A DNA stretch of 64,000 nucleotides from Clostridium aestuarii (GCF_026735135.1 NZ_JAPQER010000008.1:1-64000); one strand, 5' to 3'; counted from the first letter of the stretch, positions 9,207 to 17,959 are shown. Notes: generated by a model from the sequence alone, not told the origin. Translations and numbers: made by a program.

Positions 9207-9252
9207 AAAGGCATAAAATCTTGTGTTTTCAAAGATTTTATGCCTTTATTTC
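9207..9252 (+). terminator. Intrinsic terminator after the four-helix copper protein gene
   Basis: A perfect 16-base inverted repeat (9207-9222 with 9232-9247) is followed by ATTTCT. The T-run is short but the stem is strong. Confidence 0.8.
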
Positions 9253-9277
9253 TGTATAGAAAAATATAAAATTTCAA

Positions 9278-9316
9278 AACTGTGGATAATTTTGTTTCAC
9301 AGTTCACGAAGTGAAT
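9278..9316. repeat. Pair of adjacent small palindromes
   Basis: AACTGTG (9278-9284) pairs with CACAGTT (9298-9304). TTCACGAAGTGAA (9303-9315) forms a second small hairpin overlapping it. They lie just beyond the 3' end of the minus-strand exporter gene. Their style resembles the tandem hairpins of the foldback element near 44.4 kb, but the relation is uncertain. Confidence 0.4.
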
Positions 9317-9322
9317 TTTGTT

Positions 9323-10705
9323 CTAGTTAATTGGTACACTGCAGCAATTGCTTCCAGAAGAAGAAGGAACTATTTCTGAAGTGTTAGAGGTGTCAACAGT
9401 TTCTAAATCATTAGTAACCTTTATGATACCTCTAAGCATACCCATCCAGCAGCTAAAATTTATATCTTCATTGCCAGGTGTAAATTCTATAATATTTTCT
9501 CCAGATATTAATTTTTTTTGGATATTCAATGAAGGTATAATTATTTCATTATTACAAGAAGAAATTTGTTTACCGTCTATTATCCATTTTACTGGAATTC
9601 CTTTTTGTACATATATAATATTAGGATTATATCCACTATAGTCAGCATTTATTTTTACTATTTGAATATTATCTTGTATTTCAGCTTTTGCAAAAGAAAC
9701 TGTAGAATTACTTTTTAATAAACTTTGTTTAGGAGATAAATTTATGCCAGATAGGGCTAAGCCTCTATTTATCATTATAAAACCAAGTATAAATACTAAA
9801 ATTCCGCTAAATTTAAGAATTTTTTTAGAAAAATTTTTACTTAAAAAGCTGGTTGCAAGTCCAAAAGATAACATGAGAGGAACTGTTCCCAGTGAAAATA
9901 TAAACATTGAAAGTGCTCCCTGTACTGCACTACCAGTACCAAGCGCATAAAGCTGCATTGTTTGTAGTGGGCCACAAGGCATTAACCCATTTAAGATTCC
10001 TACAATAAAAGGAGCTTTTGATTTATTTTTTATGGAACAGGTGGACCAAGGCAGTGTAATATGAAACTTCCTAAATAAATTAAAACCGGACATATTAAAT
10101 CCCATAATAATCATAAATATACCAGCAAAAATAGTTATAGAAGATTTAATTTCTAATGATATAGAAAAAATTGATCCTATAGCACCAACAATTCCACCTA
10201 AAATAGTATAGGAAATTATTCTTCCTGTATTATAAAGTATGGAGGGTTTTATTGATTGCCATTTATTTTTTTGTACTGTAGAAATATTTTGGGATATCAT
10301 AATTCCACCACACATACCAATACAGTGAACAGAAGTGAAAAGTCCTATTATAAACAATACAAAATAGGTTACTTCTTGCTGAAGTATAGAACTCATATCA
10401 AAACCGCCAGAATAATTTCCAAGAATAATTATTGTTCCAGCAATAAGTAGTATTCCTAATATTTTAATTATTTCGGAAAAAGTTTTGTTTGAAGAACCTA
10501 TTGAATATCCAGATTTTGTGATTGATTTTTTTATGTTATTTGTACTGCATAGACTTGAATCATATGCAATAAAAACAGAAGATTCTTCATAAGAAGCTAT
10601 GATATTTATTACACCAGTAAGTTTTTTTAGTTCTTTTTCTAGCTTTTGTTCACAGGATTTACAATGCATATCTTTTACTTTAAAAGTTTCTTTTTTTATT
10701 CTCAT
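9323..10705 (-). CDS. HMA / sulfite exporter-like (DsbD_2) / cupredoxin fusion protein, probable copper handling
   Basis: This 460-residue protein joins three parts. Residues 1-70 or so form a heavy-metal-associated domain with the metal site MHCKSC (C15, C18). Residues about 80-310 form a six-TM region of the TauE/SafE-UreH-DsbD_2 type, with GLFTSVHCIGMCGG and GLMPCGPLQTMQLYALG. The C-terminal part is an extracytoplasmic cupredoxin-like domain with VKWIIDGKQISSCNNE and FSCWMGMLRGIIKV. It ends in a Ser/Cys-rich tail. The architecture suggests transfer of Cu(I) from cytoplasm to an outer cupredoxin site, though transport has not been shown by anything here. AATTCCTCC on the plus strand gives a good ribosome site. 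The gene is monocistronic on the minus strand, among copper genes. Confidence 0.85.
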   Translation of the reverse strand: MRIKKETFKVKDMHCKSCEQKLEKELKKLTGVINIIASYEESSVFIAYDSSLCSTNNIKKSITKSGYSIGSSNKTFSEIIKILGILLIAGTIIILGNYSGGFDMSSILQQEVTYFVLFIIGLFTSVHCIGMCGGIMISQNISTVQKNKWQSIKPSILYNTGRIISYTILGGIVGAIGSIFSISLEIKSSITIFAGIFMIIMGFNMSGFNLFRKFHITLPWSTCSIKNKSKAPFIVGILNGLMPCGPLQTMQLYALGTGSAVQGALSMFIFSLGTVPLMLSFGLATSFLSKNFSKKILKFSGILVFILGFIMINRGLALSGINLSPKQSLLKSNSTVSFAKAEIQDNIQIVKINADYSGYNPNIIYVQKGIPVKWIIDGKQISSCNNEIIIPSLNIQKKLISGENIIEFTPGNEDINFSCWMGMLRGIIKVTNDLETVDTSNTSEIVPSSSGSNCCSVPIN

Positions 10706-10785
10706 ATTAAATTCCTCCAGGTTAGTAATTTTAAATGTTTTGAATTATATATTACTAAACATATATATAGATTTTATGAAGAAAT

Positions 10786-10834
10786 CAAAAGAATAGTTTA
10801 TTTTATTAGTTGGTAATAAAATAAACTATTCTTT
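10786..10834. repeat. Perfect 22-base AT-rich palindrome between divergent genes
   Basis: The arms 10786-10807 and 10813-10834 are exact inverted copies around a five-base loop (GTTGG). It lies upstream of both the minus-strand HMA/cupredoxin gene and the plus-strand LDCC gene. On the plus strand it is followed by GTATTTTT, so it could be a terminator or leader attenuator. An operator is also possible. Confidence 0.6.
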
Positions 10835-10929
10835 TGTATTTTTAAAAATTTTTTAGTGATATAAAAAACATAAAATCTTCACAAAAAACAAATATAATAT
10901 TCTCAAAGATATTAAGGGAGATGGAAAAT

Positions 10930-11067
10930 ATGAAAAAATGGTTTAAAAATTTTATAAAGAAAATAGCAGTGGAGAATGAAAAAAGTTTTGGAAGTGAGAA
11001 GTTAGATTGTTGTGGATTAAATACAAATAAAAAGAACAACAATAAAAATCAGTCTAAGAAAAAGTAA
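10930..11067 (+). CDS. LDCC-motif small protein, putative metal binding
   Basis: This 45-codon gene begins at an ATG behind AAGGGAGATGGAAAAT. The product starts MKKWFKNFIKKIAVENEK, has a central KLDCCGLNT, and ends in a Lys/Asn-rich tail. It matches the clostridial family of short proteins named for the LDCC motif, which are suspected to bind metal. The function is unknown. The vicinal cysteines and the position among copper genes make a thiol-metal role plausible. It lies 21 bases before the NlpC/P60 gene and may share its transcript. Confidence 0.7.
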   Translation: MKKWFKNFIKKIAVENEKSFGSEKLDCCGLNTNKKNNNKNQSKKK

Positions 11068-11088
11068 TAGTTAAAAGGAGAAGTATAG

Positions 11089-12198
11089 ATGAGAAAAAGG
11101 TTGAGTTTGTTTATAGCAATATCTTTAGTAATTACAATTAATGGCGCAGGAGTTAAGGCAGCACCATTATCTGATAAACTTAAAAATCAACAAAATCAAT
11201 TGCAGCAGAACAAGACACTATTAAAAAACGCTAAAGAAAAAGTTGAAAATATAGAGCAAGAAATAGAACATTTAGATGATCAAATAGAAACGAAAATGAG
11301 AGAAGTAGATAATAATAAAAGTAACATAAGGGAAATTAAAAAAAATATTGAATTAACAGAAAAGGATATTCAAAAGGCAGAAAGTGATACTAAAAAGAAA
11401 AAAGAACTTTATAATTTGAGAATGCGAGCTATGTATATAAATGGTCTAGGAGGTTATTTGGATGTAATATTTGGTGCTGAAAGCTTAAGTGATTTATTTT
11501 TAAGAATTGAGGCTGTAAAAAAAATTATTGAACTTGATAAAAAAATTATGCAAGAGGTAAAACTTAAACAAGACAATATTAGAATAAAAAAAGAAAATCT
11601 TAAAGATGAACGATATATGTTAATAACTGCAGCTAATGAACAAATGGAAAAATTGGAAATACTTAAACAAGATAAGTTTAAACAGGACAAGCTAATCAAA
11701 GAAGCTCAAAAACAAGCTGCATTATATTCAAATAAAGTGAAAAATGATGAGATGGTAATAAATCAAATAAAGCAAAATGTTTATGGAATCACAAAAAAAG
11801 TATCAAAATATACTCCGTCTAGAGGAGTGAGAAATGTATCAACTAATGATATAGTTGCATATTCTATGAAATTTTTAGGCAAACCATATAAATGGGGAGC
11901 TACTGGACCAAATAGTTTTGATTGTTCAGGATTTACTCAATATGTATTTGCTAATTTTGGTATTAAAATGCCTAGAGTGTCTAGAGATCAAGGGAAATCA
12001 GGTAAATATGTACCAAAGAGTCAGCTTCAGCTAGGAGATTTAGTTTTTTATGCAAATAATAAAGGAAAAGGAAGAATACATCATGTAGGAATTTACATAG
12101 GAAATGGGATGTATATTCATGCACCAAGAACAGGAGATGTTGTAAAAATATCATCTGCATGGAGAAGTGATTATGCAACTGCAAGAAGATATAGATAA
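11089..12198 (+). CDS. Secreted NlpC/P60 peptidoglycan endopeptidase with coiled-coil domain
   Basis: This 369-residue protein has a signal peptide (to about residue 25, cleavage near VKAAP). A long coiled coil of the PcsB/CwlO type follows (about 28-245, rich in Lys/Glu/Gln heptads). The C-terminal NlpC/P60 domain occupies about 258-369. Catalytic residues are visible in the cysteine of FDCSGFTQYVF and the histidines of HHVGIYIGNGMYIHA. It should cleave D-Glu to diaminopimelate bonds in the cell wall, with the coiled coil controlling access, as known for FtsEX-linked hydrolases. AAAAGGAGAAGTATAG precedes the ATG. It is followed by the copper operon, but nothing links it to copper. Confidence 0.92.
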   Translation: MRKRLSLFIAISLVITINGAGVKAAPLSDKLKNQQNQLQQNKTLLKNAKEKVENIEQEIEHLDDQIETKMREVDNNKSNIREIKKNIELTEKDIQKAESDTKKKKELYNLRMRAMYINGLGGYLDVIFGAESLSDLFLRIEAVKKIIELDKKIMQEVKLKQDNIRIKKENLKDERYMLITAANEQMEKLEILKQDKFKQDKLIKEAQKQAALYSNKVKNDEMVINQIKQNVYGITKKVSKYTPSRGVRNVSTNDIVAYSMKFLGKPYKWGATGPNSFDCSGFTQYVFANFGIKMPRVSRDQGKSGKYVPKSQLQLGDLVFYANNKGKGRIHHVGIYIGNGMYIHAPRTGDVVKISSAWRSDYATARRYR

Positions 12199-12208
12199 TA
12201 AAAGAATA

Positions 12209-12237
12209 TTGCAAATTATAAATATTAGGTGTATAAT
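12209..12237 (+). promoter_or_regulatory. Sigma A promoter of csoR-copA
   Basis: TTGCAA (12209-12214) and TATAAT (12232-12237) are 17 bases apart. Transcription should begin near 12244, immediately before the CsoR-type operator. Confidence 0.8.
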
Positions 12238-12248
12238 AAAATCAAAAC

Positions 12249-12262
12249 ACCCCCACGGGGTA
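12249..12262. promoter_or_regulatory. CsoR-type operator upstream of csoR
   Basis: ACCCCCACGGGGTA is a GC-rich interrupted palindrome in otherwise AT-rich sequence. It closely resembles the B. subtilis CsoR operator type (TACCC...GGGGTA). It sits just after the predicted transcription start and runs into the TAGGGGAGGT ribosome site of csoR, so apo-CsoR could block both promoter clearance and the start region. Confidence 0.8.
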
Positions 12263-12275
12263 GGGGAGGTATAAT

Positions 12276-12575
12276 ATGAGTGATATACATGTAAAAATGA
12301 ATGATGAAAGAAAAAAAGCAATTCAATCTTTAAAGACATCAAAAGGACAAATAGAGGGAATAATAAAAATGATAGAAGATGGAAGGTACTGCATTGATAT
12401 ATCAAATCAAATAATTGCAGCTCAATCCCTTTTAAAAAAGGCTAATATGTTAATTTTAAAGCAGCATTTAAATCACTGTGTAAAGGATGCTTTTTCAAAA
12501 GCTAATAATGAAGAAGATATTGAAAAAAAGATAGAAGAGATAATACAAATACTTTCAAAAATTACAGGGAAATAA
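12276..12575 (+). CDS. csoR: Copper-sensing repressor CsoR
   Basis: This 99-residue all-helical DNA-binding protein belongs to the CsoR/RcnR (DUF156) family. The Cu(I) ligands match the C-H-C pattern of proven copper sensors: C39 in GRYCIDIS, H64 in KQHLNHC and C68. The spacing (+25, +29) is the same as in B. subtilis CsoR. Copper binding should release it from the operator at 12249-12262 and switch on csoR-copA. copA begins 11 bases downstream. The alternative nickel or sulfur (CstR) types are less likely because the histidine is present and copA follows. Confidence 0.95.
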   Translation: MSDIHVKMNDERKKAIQSLKTSKGQIEGIIKMIEDGRYCIDISNQIIAAQSLLKKANMLILKQHLNHCVKDAFSKANNEEDIEKKIEEIIQILSKITGK

Positions 12576-12586
12576 GGTGATTTAGA

Positions 12587-15028
12587 ATGAAAAAAACATT
12601 AAAAATAGAAGGAATGACTTGTGCAGCTTGTTCAAGAGCTGTAGAAAGGGTTTCAAAAAAAGTTGAAGGTGTTAGTGAAGCCAATGTTAATCTAGCTACA
12701 GAAAAACTTAATATAACTTTTGATGAAACAAAAGCTTCATTAAACGATATTAAAAAAGCAATTAAAAAGGCAGGATATGAGGCAAATCAACAAGAAACCA
12801 ATAAAGCTTTAAAAATAGAAGGGATGACATGTGCAGCATGTTCTAGAGCAGTTGAAAGAGCAGTAAATAAAGTAGATGGAGTTGTAGAAGCTAATGTTAA
12901 TTTAGCTTCTGAAAAATTAAATGTGAAATTTGAGCCAGGGATAGTAAGAATTTTAGATATAAAAAAAGCAGTAGAAAAAGCTGGCTATAAAGTTTTAGAA
13001 GGTGAAACAACTATAGATGAGGATAAAGAGAAAAAAGAACAGAATTCAAAAGAAATGTGGAGAAGATTTATAACTTCAGCTTTATTCACTGTTCCACTTT
13101 TAATAATTACTATGGGGCATATGGTGGGACTAAAGCTTCCTAATATAATTAATCCACATATAAGTCCATTTAACTTTGCATTACTTCAATTGATACTTGT
13201 AACACCAGTTATGATAGTTGGTAGAAAATTTTTTGCGGTTGGATTTAAGACTTTAATTAAAAGAAGTCCAAATATGGATTCTCTTATTGCTATAGGTTCA
13301 AGTGCAGCTTATATTTATGGAGTATTTGCTATATATCAAATATCAAAAGGTGATACTGCATATGTTAGAGATTTATATTTTGAATCAGCAGCTACCATTT
13401 TAACACTAATAACTCTTGGTAAATATTTGGAGAGTGTATCTAAAGGTAAAACGTCAGAAGCTATTAAAAAACTTATGGGATTATCACCAAAAACAGCAAT
13501 TATAATCCGTAATGGAAAAGAAGAAATTGTTTCTATAGAGGATGTAGATGTTGGAGATGTAGTATTAGTTAAACCAGGTGAAAAAATACCAGTAGATGGT
13601 ATTGTTATAGAAGGAATTACTTCTGTAGATGAATCAATGCTTACGGGTGAAAGTATACCTGTTGAGAAAACTAAAGGGAATAGTGTGTTTGGTGGAAGTA
13701 TAAATAAAAATGGTTCAATAAAATATCAAGCTACAAAAGTTGGAAAGGATACAGCATTAGCTCAGATTATTAAATTAGTTGAGGAAGCACAAGGATCTAA
13801 AGCACCAATTGCAAAAATGGCAGATATAATATCAGGATATTTTGTACCAATAGTAATGGCATTAGCTGTAATATCATCTTTGGCATGGCGCATATCTGGT
13901 GAGAGTTGGGTATTCTCTTTAACTATATTTATTTCTGTACTAGTAATAGCTTGTCCATGTGCATTGGGACTTGCAACTCCTACAGCAATAATGGTTGGTA
14001 CAGGAAAGGGTGCAGAATATGGAGTGCTAATAAAAAGTGGAGAAGCACTAGAGACTGCACATAAAATTCAAACAATTGTATTTGATAAGACAGGTACGAT
14101 AACTGAAGGAAAACCAAAGGTAACAGACATAATAACAGTATCTGATGTTAATAGAGATGAATTACTTTCAATTGCAGCCAGTGCTGAAAAAAAATCAGAA
14201 CATCCACTTGGAGAGGCGATAGTTAAGAGTGCAGAAGAAAAAGAATTATCTTTAAAGAATATAGAATTTTTCAAAGCTATACCTGGACATGGAATTGAAG
14301 TTAAAATAGAAAACAAGACAATTTTGTTAGGTAATAAAAAGCTTATGAAGGAAAATAATATTTTACTAGAAAACTTTGAAGAAGAAGCTGTTAAATTAGC
14401 TAATGATGGTAAAACTCCAATGTTTATAGCATCAGATGCTAAGTTAATGGGTATAATTGCAGTAGCTGATACTGTTAAACAAAGCAGTGAGATAGCTATA
14501 AAGAAGCTGCATGATATGGGAATAGAAGTAGCTATGATAACAGGAGATAATGCTAAAACAGCACAGGCCATTGCGAAACAAGTAGGTATAGATAAGGTAA
14601 TAGCTGAAGTACTACCAGAAGACAAATCAGCAAAAGTTAAAGAATTTCAAAAAAAGGGAAAAAAAGTTGCTATGGTAGGTGATGGAATCAACGATGCACC
14701 AGCTTTAGCACAAGCTGATATAGGAATGGCGATAGGTTCAGGTACAGATGTAGCTATTGAATCAGCAGATATTGTTCTTATAAAAAATGATCTAGTTGAT
14801 GTAACAACTGCTATAGAATTAAGTAATAAAACTATAAAAAATATAAAACAAAATTTATTTTGGGCATTTGGATATAATACTATAGGAATACCAGTTGCAA
14901 TGGGAATACTTCATGTATTTGGTGGTCCGCTTTTAAATCCTATGATTGCAGCTGCAGCAATGAGCTTAAGCTCAGTTTCGGTTGTAACTAATGCTTTAAG
15001 GTTAAGAGGTTTTAAGCCTACTAGGTAA
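12587..15028 (+). CDS. copA: Copper-exporting P1B-type ATPase CopA
   Basis: This 813-residue Cu(I) exporter sits in the plasma membrane. It has two N-terminal HMA domains with [10 protein letters not shown] metal sites at C12/C15 and C82/C85, repeating at an exact 70-residue period. Eight membrane segments follow. The transport motif is CPC at residues 456-458. The phosphorylated aspartate is D500 in DKTGTIT. Other marks are the TGES loop, SEHPLGEA (HP motif) and [14 protein letters not shown]. It is cotranscribed with csoR and should be induced by copper. The two HMA domains are very similar in sequence, which suggests a recent internal duplication. The ribosome site (ATAAGGTGATTTAG) is moderate. 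Confidence 0.97.
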   Translation: MKKTLKIEGMTCAACSRAVERVSKKVEGVSEANVNLATEKLNITFDETKASLNDIKKAIKKAGYEANQQETNKALKIEGMTCAACSRAVERAVNKVDGVVEANVNLASEKLNVKFEPGIVRILDIKKAVEKAGYKVLEGETTIDEDKEKKEQNSKEMWRRFITSALFTVPLLIITMGHMVGLKLPNIINPHISPFNFALLQLILVTPVMIVGRKFFAVGFKTLIKRSPNMDSLIAIGSSAAYIYGVFAIYQISKGDTAYVRDLYFESAATILTLITLGKYLESVSKGKTSEAIKKLMGLSPKTAIIIRNGKEEIVSIEDVDVGDVVLVKPGEKIPVDGIVIEGITSVDESMLTGESIPVEKTKGNSVFGGSINKNGSIKYQATKVGKDTALAQIIKLVEEAQGSKAPIAKMADIISGYFVPIVMALAVISSLAWRISGESWVFSLTIFISVLVIACPCALGLATPTAIMVGTGKGAEYGVLIKSGEALETAHKIQTIVFDKTGTITEGKPKVTDIITVSDVNRDELLSIAASAEKKSEHPLGEAIVKSAEEKELSLKNIEFFKAIPGHGIEVKIENKTILLGNKKLMKENNILLENFEEEAVKLANDGKTPMFIASDAKLMGIIAVADTVKQSSEIAIKKLHDMGIEVAMITGDNAKTAQAIAKQVGIDKVIAEVLPEDKSAKVKEFQKKGKKVAMVGDGINDAPALAQADIGMAIGSGTDVAIESADIVLIKNDLVDVTTAIELSNKTIKNIKQNLFWAFGYNTIGIPVAMGILHVFGGPLLNPMIAAAAMSLSSVSVVTNALRLRGFKPTR

Positions 15029-15139
15029 TATTATTAAGTTTAACCACCACGTTGAGTTTATTTACTGTGTTGAGCTTAAAAGGAATTGGCATAAGTAACA
15101 AAAATATAATTTTTATAAATGTGAAAGGAAGAGATTAAT

Positions 15140-15391
15140 ATGAAAAAGAAATTATTAATTGAAGGAATGAGTTGTCAACACTGTGTTAAGCATGTTAAGG
15201 ATGCTTTATTAGAAGTAGAAGGAATAGCTAATATAGAAGTCGATTTAGATAACAAATGTGCTTTAGTAGATTTAGAAAAGAAAGTAGAAGATAGCGTATT
15301 AAAAGATGTGGTAGAAGATGCTGGATATGATGTTGTGAAAGTAGAAAACTTAGAAAGTGGTTGTGGTGGTGGGTGCAGCTGCAGCTGCTAA
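15140..15391 (+). CDS. copZ: Copper chaperone CopZ with Cys-rich C-terminal tail
   Basis: This 83-residue protein consists of one HMA domain (residues 1-70) with the metal site GMSCQHC (C11, C14) and an unusual tail, SGCGGGCSCSC. It would carry Cu(I) to CopA and CsoR. The tail adds five cysteines not found in ordinary CopZ and may bind additional copper. The gene lies 111 bases after copA. That gap holds a 9-base-pair stem with G-U pairs (15036-15044 with 15069-15077). GTGAAAGGAAGAGATTAAT gives the ribosome site. No separate CsoR site was seen, so it may be read from the csoR promoter. Confidence 0.9.
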   Translation: MKKKLLIEGMSCQHCVKHVKDALLEVEGIANIEVDLDNKCALVDLEKKVEDSVLKDVVEDAGYDVVKVENLESGCGGGCSCSC

Positions 15392-15404
15392 GGAGATTAT
15401 ACTT

Positions 15405-15563
15405 ATGAATAAGGTGTATTATTGCCCTGATTGTGGAGAAAAATTAGAAGAGTATATAGGATGTGGTTCTAAAAGCTATTTTTGTAGAAAATGTGGTTCA
15501 TTGAAATCAAGTAAAAGAATTTTAGAACAATCTCCTAAAGAAAATAAAAAAATATCACAATAA
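15405..15563 (+). CDS. Small zinc-ribbon protein
   Basis: This 52-residue protein starts at the ATG at 15405, which has AAGGAGATTATACTT before it; the longer open frame upstream runs inside copZ. It shows YYCPDCGEKLEEY, a further cysteine in GCGSK, and YFCRKCGSLKSSKR, a typical CxxC...CxxC zinc ribbon. The C-terminus is basic and polar. It begins 13 bases after copZ and probably shares its transcript. The function is unknown; nucleic acid binding or metal buffering are both possible. Confidence 0.75.
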   Translation: MNKVYYCPDCGEKLEEYIGCGSKSYFCRKCGSLKSSKRILEQSPKENKKISQ

Positions 15564-15588
15564 AATTTGTATATTAAAGTTTCATCAG

Positions 15589-15626
15589 TTAAGGCTATGT
15601 TCATAAATTTTAGGACATAGCCTTAA
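15589..15626 (+). terminator. Hairpin after the copper operon, possible terminator
   Basis: A perfect 12-base inverted repeat (15589-15600 with 15615-15626) lies 26 bases after the zinc-ribbon gene. The T-run is poor, so it may stabilise the 3' end rather than terminate strictly. Confidence 0.6.
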
Positions 15627-15750
15627 ATATTCATAAAAAACACATAATTAATTAGTATAAATTTAATTATTTATACAAGCTAAATTTGAACATAAATCCT
15701 TAATTTTAATAAATAATATTTGTTGAAGAAAAGTTTTGAGGAGTGAGAAT

Positions 15751-16449
15751 ATGACGAATGAAAAAAACATACTAGTTGTTGATGATGAAAAGAAAATAGT
15801 TGAAGTTGTAAAATCATATTTGGAAAAAGAAGGATATACAGTTTTAGAGGCTTATAGAGGTAATCAAGCTATAGAGATATTTGAAAAAGCCAATCCAGAT
15901 TTAATAATATTAGATTTAATGTTACCAGATATGACAGGAGAGGAAATATGTAAAATTTTAAGAAAGAAATCATCAGTACCTATTATAATGTTAACAGCGA
16001 AAGTAAGTGAAAATAATATTTTACAGGGGTTTGATATTGGTGCAGACGATTATGTAACAAAACCCTTTAGTCCCAAACAACTAGTGGCAAGAGTTGCAGC
16101 ATTATTAAGAAGGTCTGAAAAAAATGTTAAGATTTGCTCAAATATAATGTCTTTTAACAAAGATGAATTAGTTATAGACGATTTAAAACATGAGATTAGA
16201 AAAAAATCAAAAATAGTAAATCTGACATCAACTGAATACAAACTTCTTGCAACTATGGCTAAATACCCTCAGAAAGCATTTACAAGAGAAGAGTTAGTTT
16301 TTCTGGTTTTAGGTGAAGAATATGATGGATTTGATAGAGTAATAGATACACATATTAAAAATCTTAGATATAAGATAGAAACTAATCCTAAAAATCCCCA
16401 ATACATAATTACAATTCATGGTATAGGATATAGATTTGGTGGTGAATAG
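15751..16449 (+). CDS. OmpR-family response regulator
   Basis: This 232-residue protein has a receiver domain (acidic D11/D12, phospho-acceptor D55 in LIILDLMLPD, T82 in MLTAK, K104 in VTKPFSP). A winged-helix DNA-binding domain follows (about 135-230, with LTSTEYKLLATMAKYPQKAFTR split by a short loop, and IDTHIKNLRYKIE). The frame opens earlier at a TTG, but the ATG at 15751 is chosen because TGAGGAGTGAGAAT precedes it. The histidine kinase gene starts at the very next base after the stop codon. The signal is unknown. The copper genes lie just upstream, so a metal or envelope-stress signal is possible but unproven. Confidence 0.93.
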   Translation: MTNEKNILVVDDEKKIVEVVKSYLEKEGYTVLEAYRGNQAIEIFEKANPDLIILDLMLPDMTGEEICKILRKKSSVPIIMLTAKVSENNILQGFDIGADDYVTKPFSPKQLVARVAALLRRSEKNVKICSNIMSFNKDELVIDDLKHEIRKKSKIVNLTSTEYKLLATMAKYPQKAFTREELVFLVLGEEYDGFDRVIDTHIKNLRYKIETNPKNPQYIITIHGIGYRFGGE

Positions 16450-17844
16450 ATGGAAAAAAGTTTAAGAAGAAAGTTAACACTGTCACATGTATTTGTAGCT
16501 GTAGTTTGTGCTTTGTTAATAAGTATAGTTGCTAACATATTTTTGGAAAAACAGTTCAAAAACTATGTAATCAATGTAAGAGAACGAAAAAGTGAAGATA
16601 TAGTTTATTCTATAAGTCACCAGTATAGTATGGATGATAAATGGAATTATTATAGAGTTGAGAGTATAGGAATAGATGCTCTTGAAAATGGACTTATTAT
16701 AAATGTACATGATATGAATGGAAAAGTAATATGGGATGCCAATATATATAATAATGGTAAATGTGAAGATATAATTGCTCATATGTCTCAAAATATGATG
16801 AAACGCTATTCAGATTGGAAAGGAAAGTATATAGAAAATAAATATGATATTGAATATGATTCTAAAAAAGTAGGAAGTGTTACAATAGGATATTATGGAC
16901 CCTTTTACTATAATGATAACGACATGATATTTTTGAATACATTAAATAAAATTTTTGGTATTGTAGGGATAGTTTCAATGTTTATGGCATTAATATTAGG
17001 AATATTAATGGCAGGAAGGATGAGTAAACCTATTTCAAGAGTTATAGAAACATCAGAAAATATTTCTAATGGTAACTATAACGAAAGAATTAGTGAAAAA
17101 TCAGATATTATAGAAATAAATAGACTTATTTCAACAATAAATAACTTGGCTCAAAGATTACAAGAACATGAAGCAATGCAAAAAAGGTTAACAGCAGATG
17201 TATCTCATGAACTTAGAACACCACTTACTACTTTGCAGAGCCATATTGAAGCTATTTTAGATGGAATATGGGAACCAACACAAGAAAGAATGAAAAGTTG
17301 CCATGAGGAAATTTTGAGAATAAATCGTTTAGTAAAAGATTTAGAAAAATTATCAATATATGAAAATGAAAATTTGACTTTAAATAAATCAAATTTTGAT
17401 ATAAGTGATGTTATTAAAAATATTGTATTGAATTTTGAAAGTGAATATATTAATAAGAATATAATTATGAAAATAGAATGTGATGAGAATCAAATGATTT
17501 TTGGTGATAAAGATAAAATTAGTCAAGTATGTGTGAATCTTATATCGAATGCTTTAAAATATACTGTTACTGGAGGAAAGGTTGAAATTAGTGTCAAGGG
17601 AGAATTGGATTATATAGAATTAAGCATAAAGGATAACGGTATAGGAATAGCTAAAGAAGATCTCCCATATATATTTGAGAGATTTTATAGAGCTGACAAA
17701 TCTCGAAATAGATTGACTGGTGGAGCTGGAATAGGATTAACTATAACAAAAACAATTGTTGAAGCACATAAAGGTAAAATTTTTGTAAACAGCAAACTAG
17801 GTGAGGGAACACAGTTTAGCGTTTTTTTACCAAAGAATATTTAA
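16450..17844 (+). CDS. Membrane sensor histidine kinase
   Basis: This 464-residue kinase has an N-terminal membrane segment (about 11-31), an extracytoplasmic sensor region of about 130 residues, a second membrane segment (about 165-192) and a HAMP linker. The HisKA domain has H253 in VSHELRTPLTTLQ. The HATPase_c domain shows NLISNALKYT, DNGIGIAKED and the G2 box GGAGIGLTITK. It should phosphorylate the response regulator encoded immediately upstream, with no intergenic base between them. The layout is BaeS-like. The sensor part has no recognised motif. Confidence 0.93.
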   Translation: MEKSLRRKLTLSHVFVAVVCALLISIVANIFLEKQFKNYVINVRERKSEDIVYSISHQYSMDDKWNYYRVESIGIDALENGLIINVHDMNGKVIWDANIYNNGKCEDIIAHMSQNMMKRYSDWKGKYIENKYDIEYDSKKVGSVTIGYYGPFYYNDNDMIFLNTLNKIFGIVGIVSMFMALILGILMAGRMSKPISRVIETSENISNGNYNERISEKSDIIEINRLISTINNLAQRLQEHEAMQKRLTADVSHELRTPLTTLQSHIEAILDGIWEPTQERMKSCHEEILRINRLVKDLEKLSIYENENLTLNKSNFDISDVIKNIVLNFESEYINKNIIMKIECDENQMIFGDKDKISQVCVNLISNALKYTVTGGKVEISVKGELDYIELSIKDNGIGIAKEDLPYIFERFYRADKSRNRLTGGAGIGLTITKTIVEAHKGKIFVNSKLGEGTQFSVFLPKNI

Positions 17845-17880
17845 ATTTTAATATATGAATATTAGTAATAATTTAATTGG

Positions 17881-17920
17881 AAGCTTATATAAAAATAACT
17901 TTTATATAGGCTTTTATTTA
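17881..17920 (+). terminator. Intrinsic terminator after the two-component genes
   Basis: A 14-base inverted repeat with one G-U pair (17881-17894 with 17900-17913) is followed by TTTTATTTA. Confidence 0.75.
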
Positions 17921-17931
17921 TTTTAATATAG

Positions 17932-17959
17932 TTGTTATTATACCCCATAGTGGTATAAT
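17932..17959 (+). promoter_or_regulatory. Upstream promoter of the CZB chemoreceptor gene
   Basis: TTGTTA (17932-17937), 16 bases, then an extended -10 TGGTATAAT (TATAAT at 17954-17959). The spacer holds TACCCCATAGTGGTA (17941-17955), a small palindrome that may be an operator. Confidence 0.6.

Noticed and set aside
9207..9247. Small RNA gene between the copper protein and exporter genes
   Set aside because: The perfect hairpin is adequately explained as the terminator of the preceding gene, and no promoter lies before it.
14068..14625. 185-codon open frame antisense to copA
   Set aside because: It mirrors a strongly conserved coding region, has no ribosome site and no family resemblance. 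Similar antisense frames at 660-950, 6926-7303, 8427-8768 and 61790-62248 were dropped for the same reason.
17941..17955. TACCCCATAGTGGTA as a definite CsoR operator
   Set aside because: It lacks the paired G-rich half (GTGG instead of GGGG) and sits before a chemoreceptor gene; kept only as a possible operator inside a promoter.
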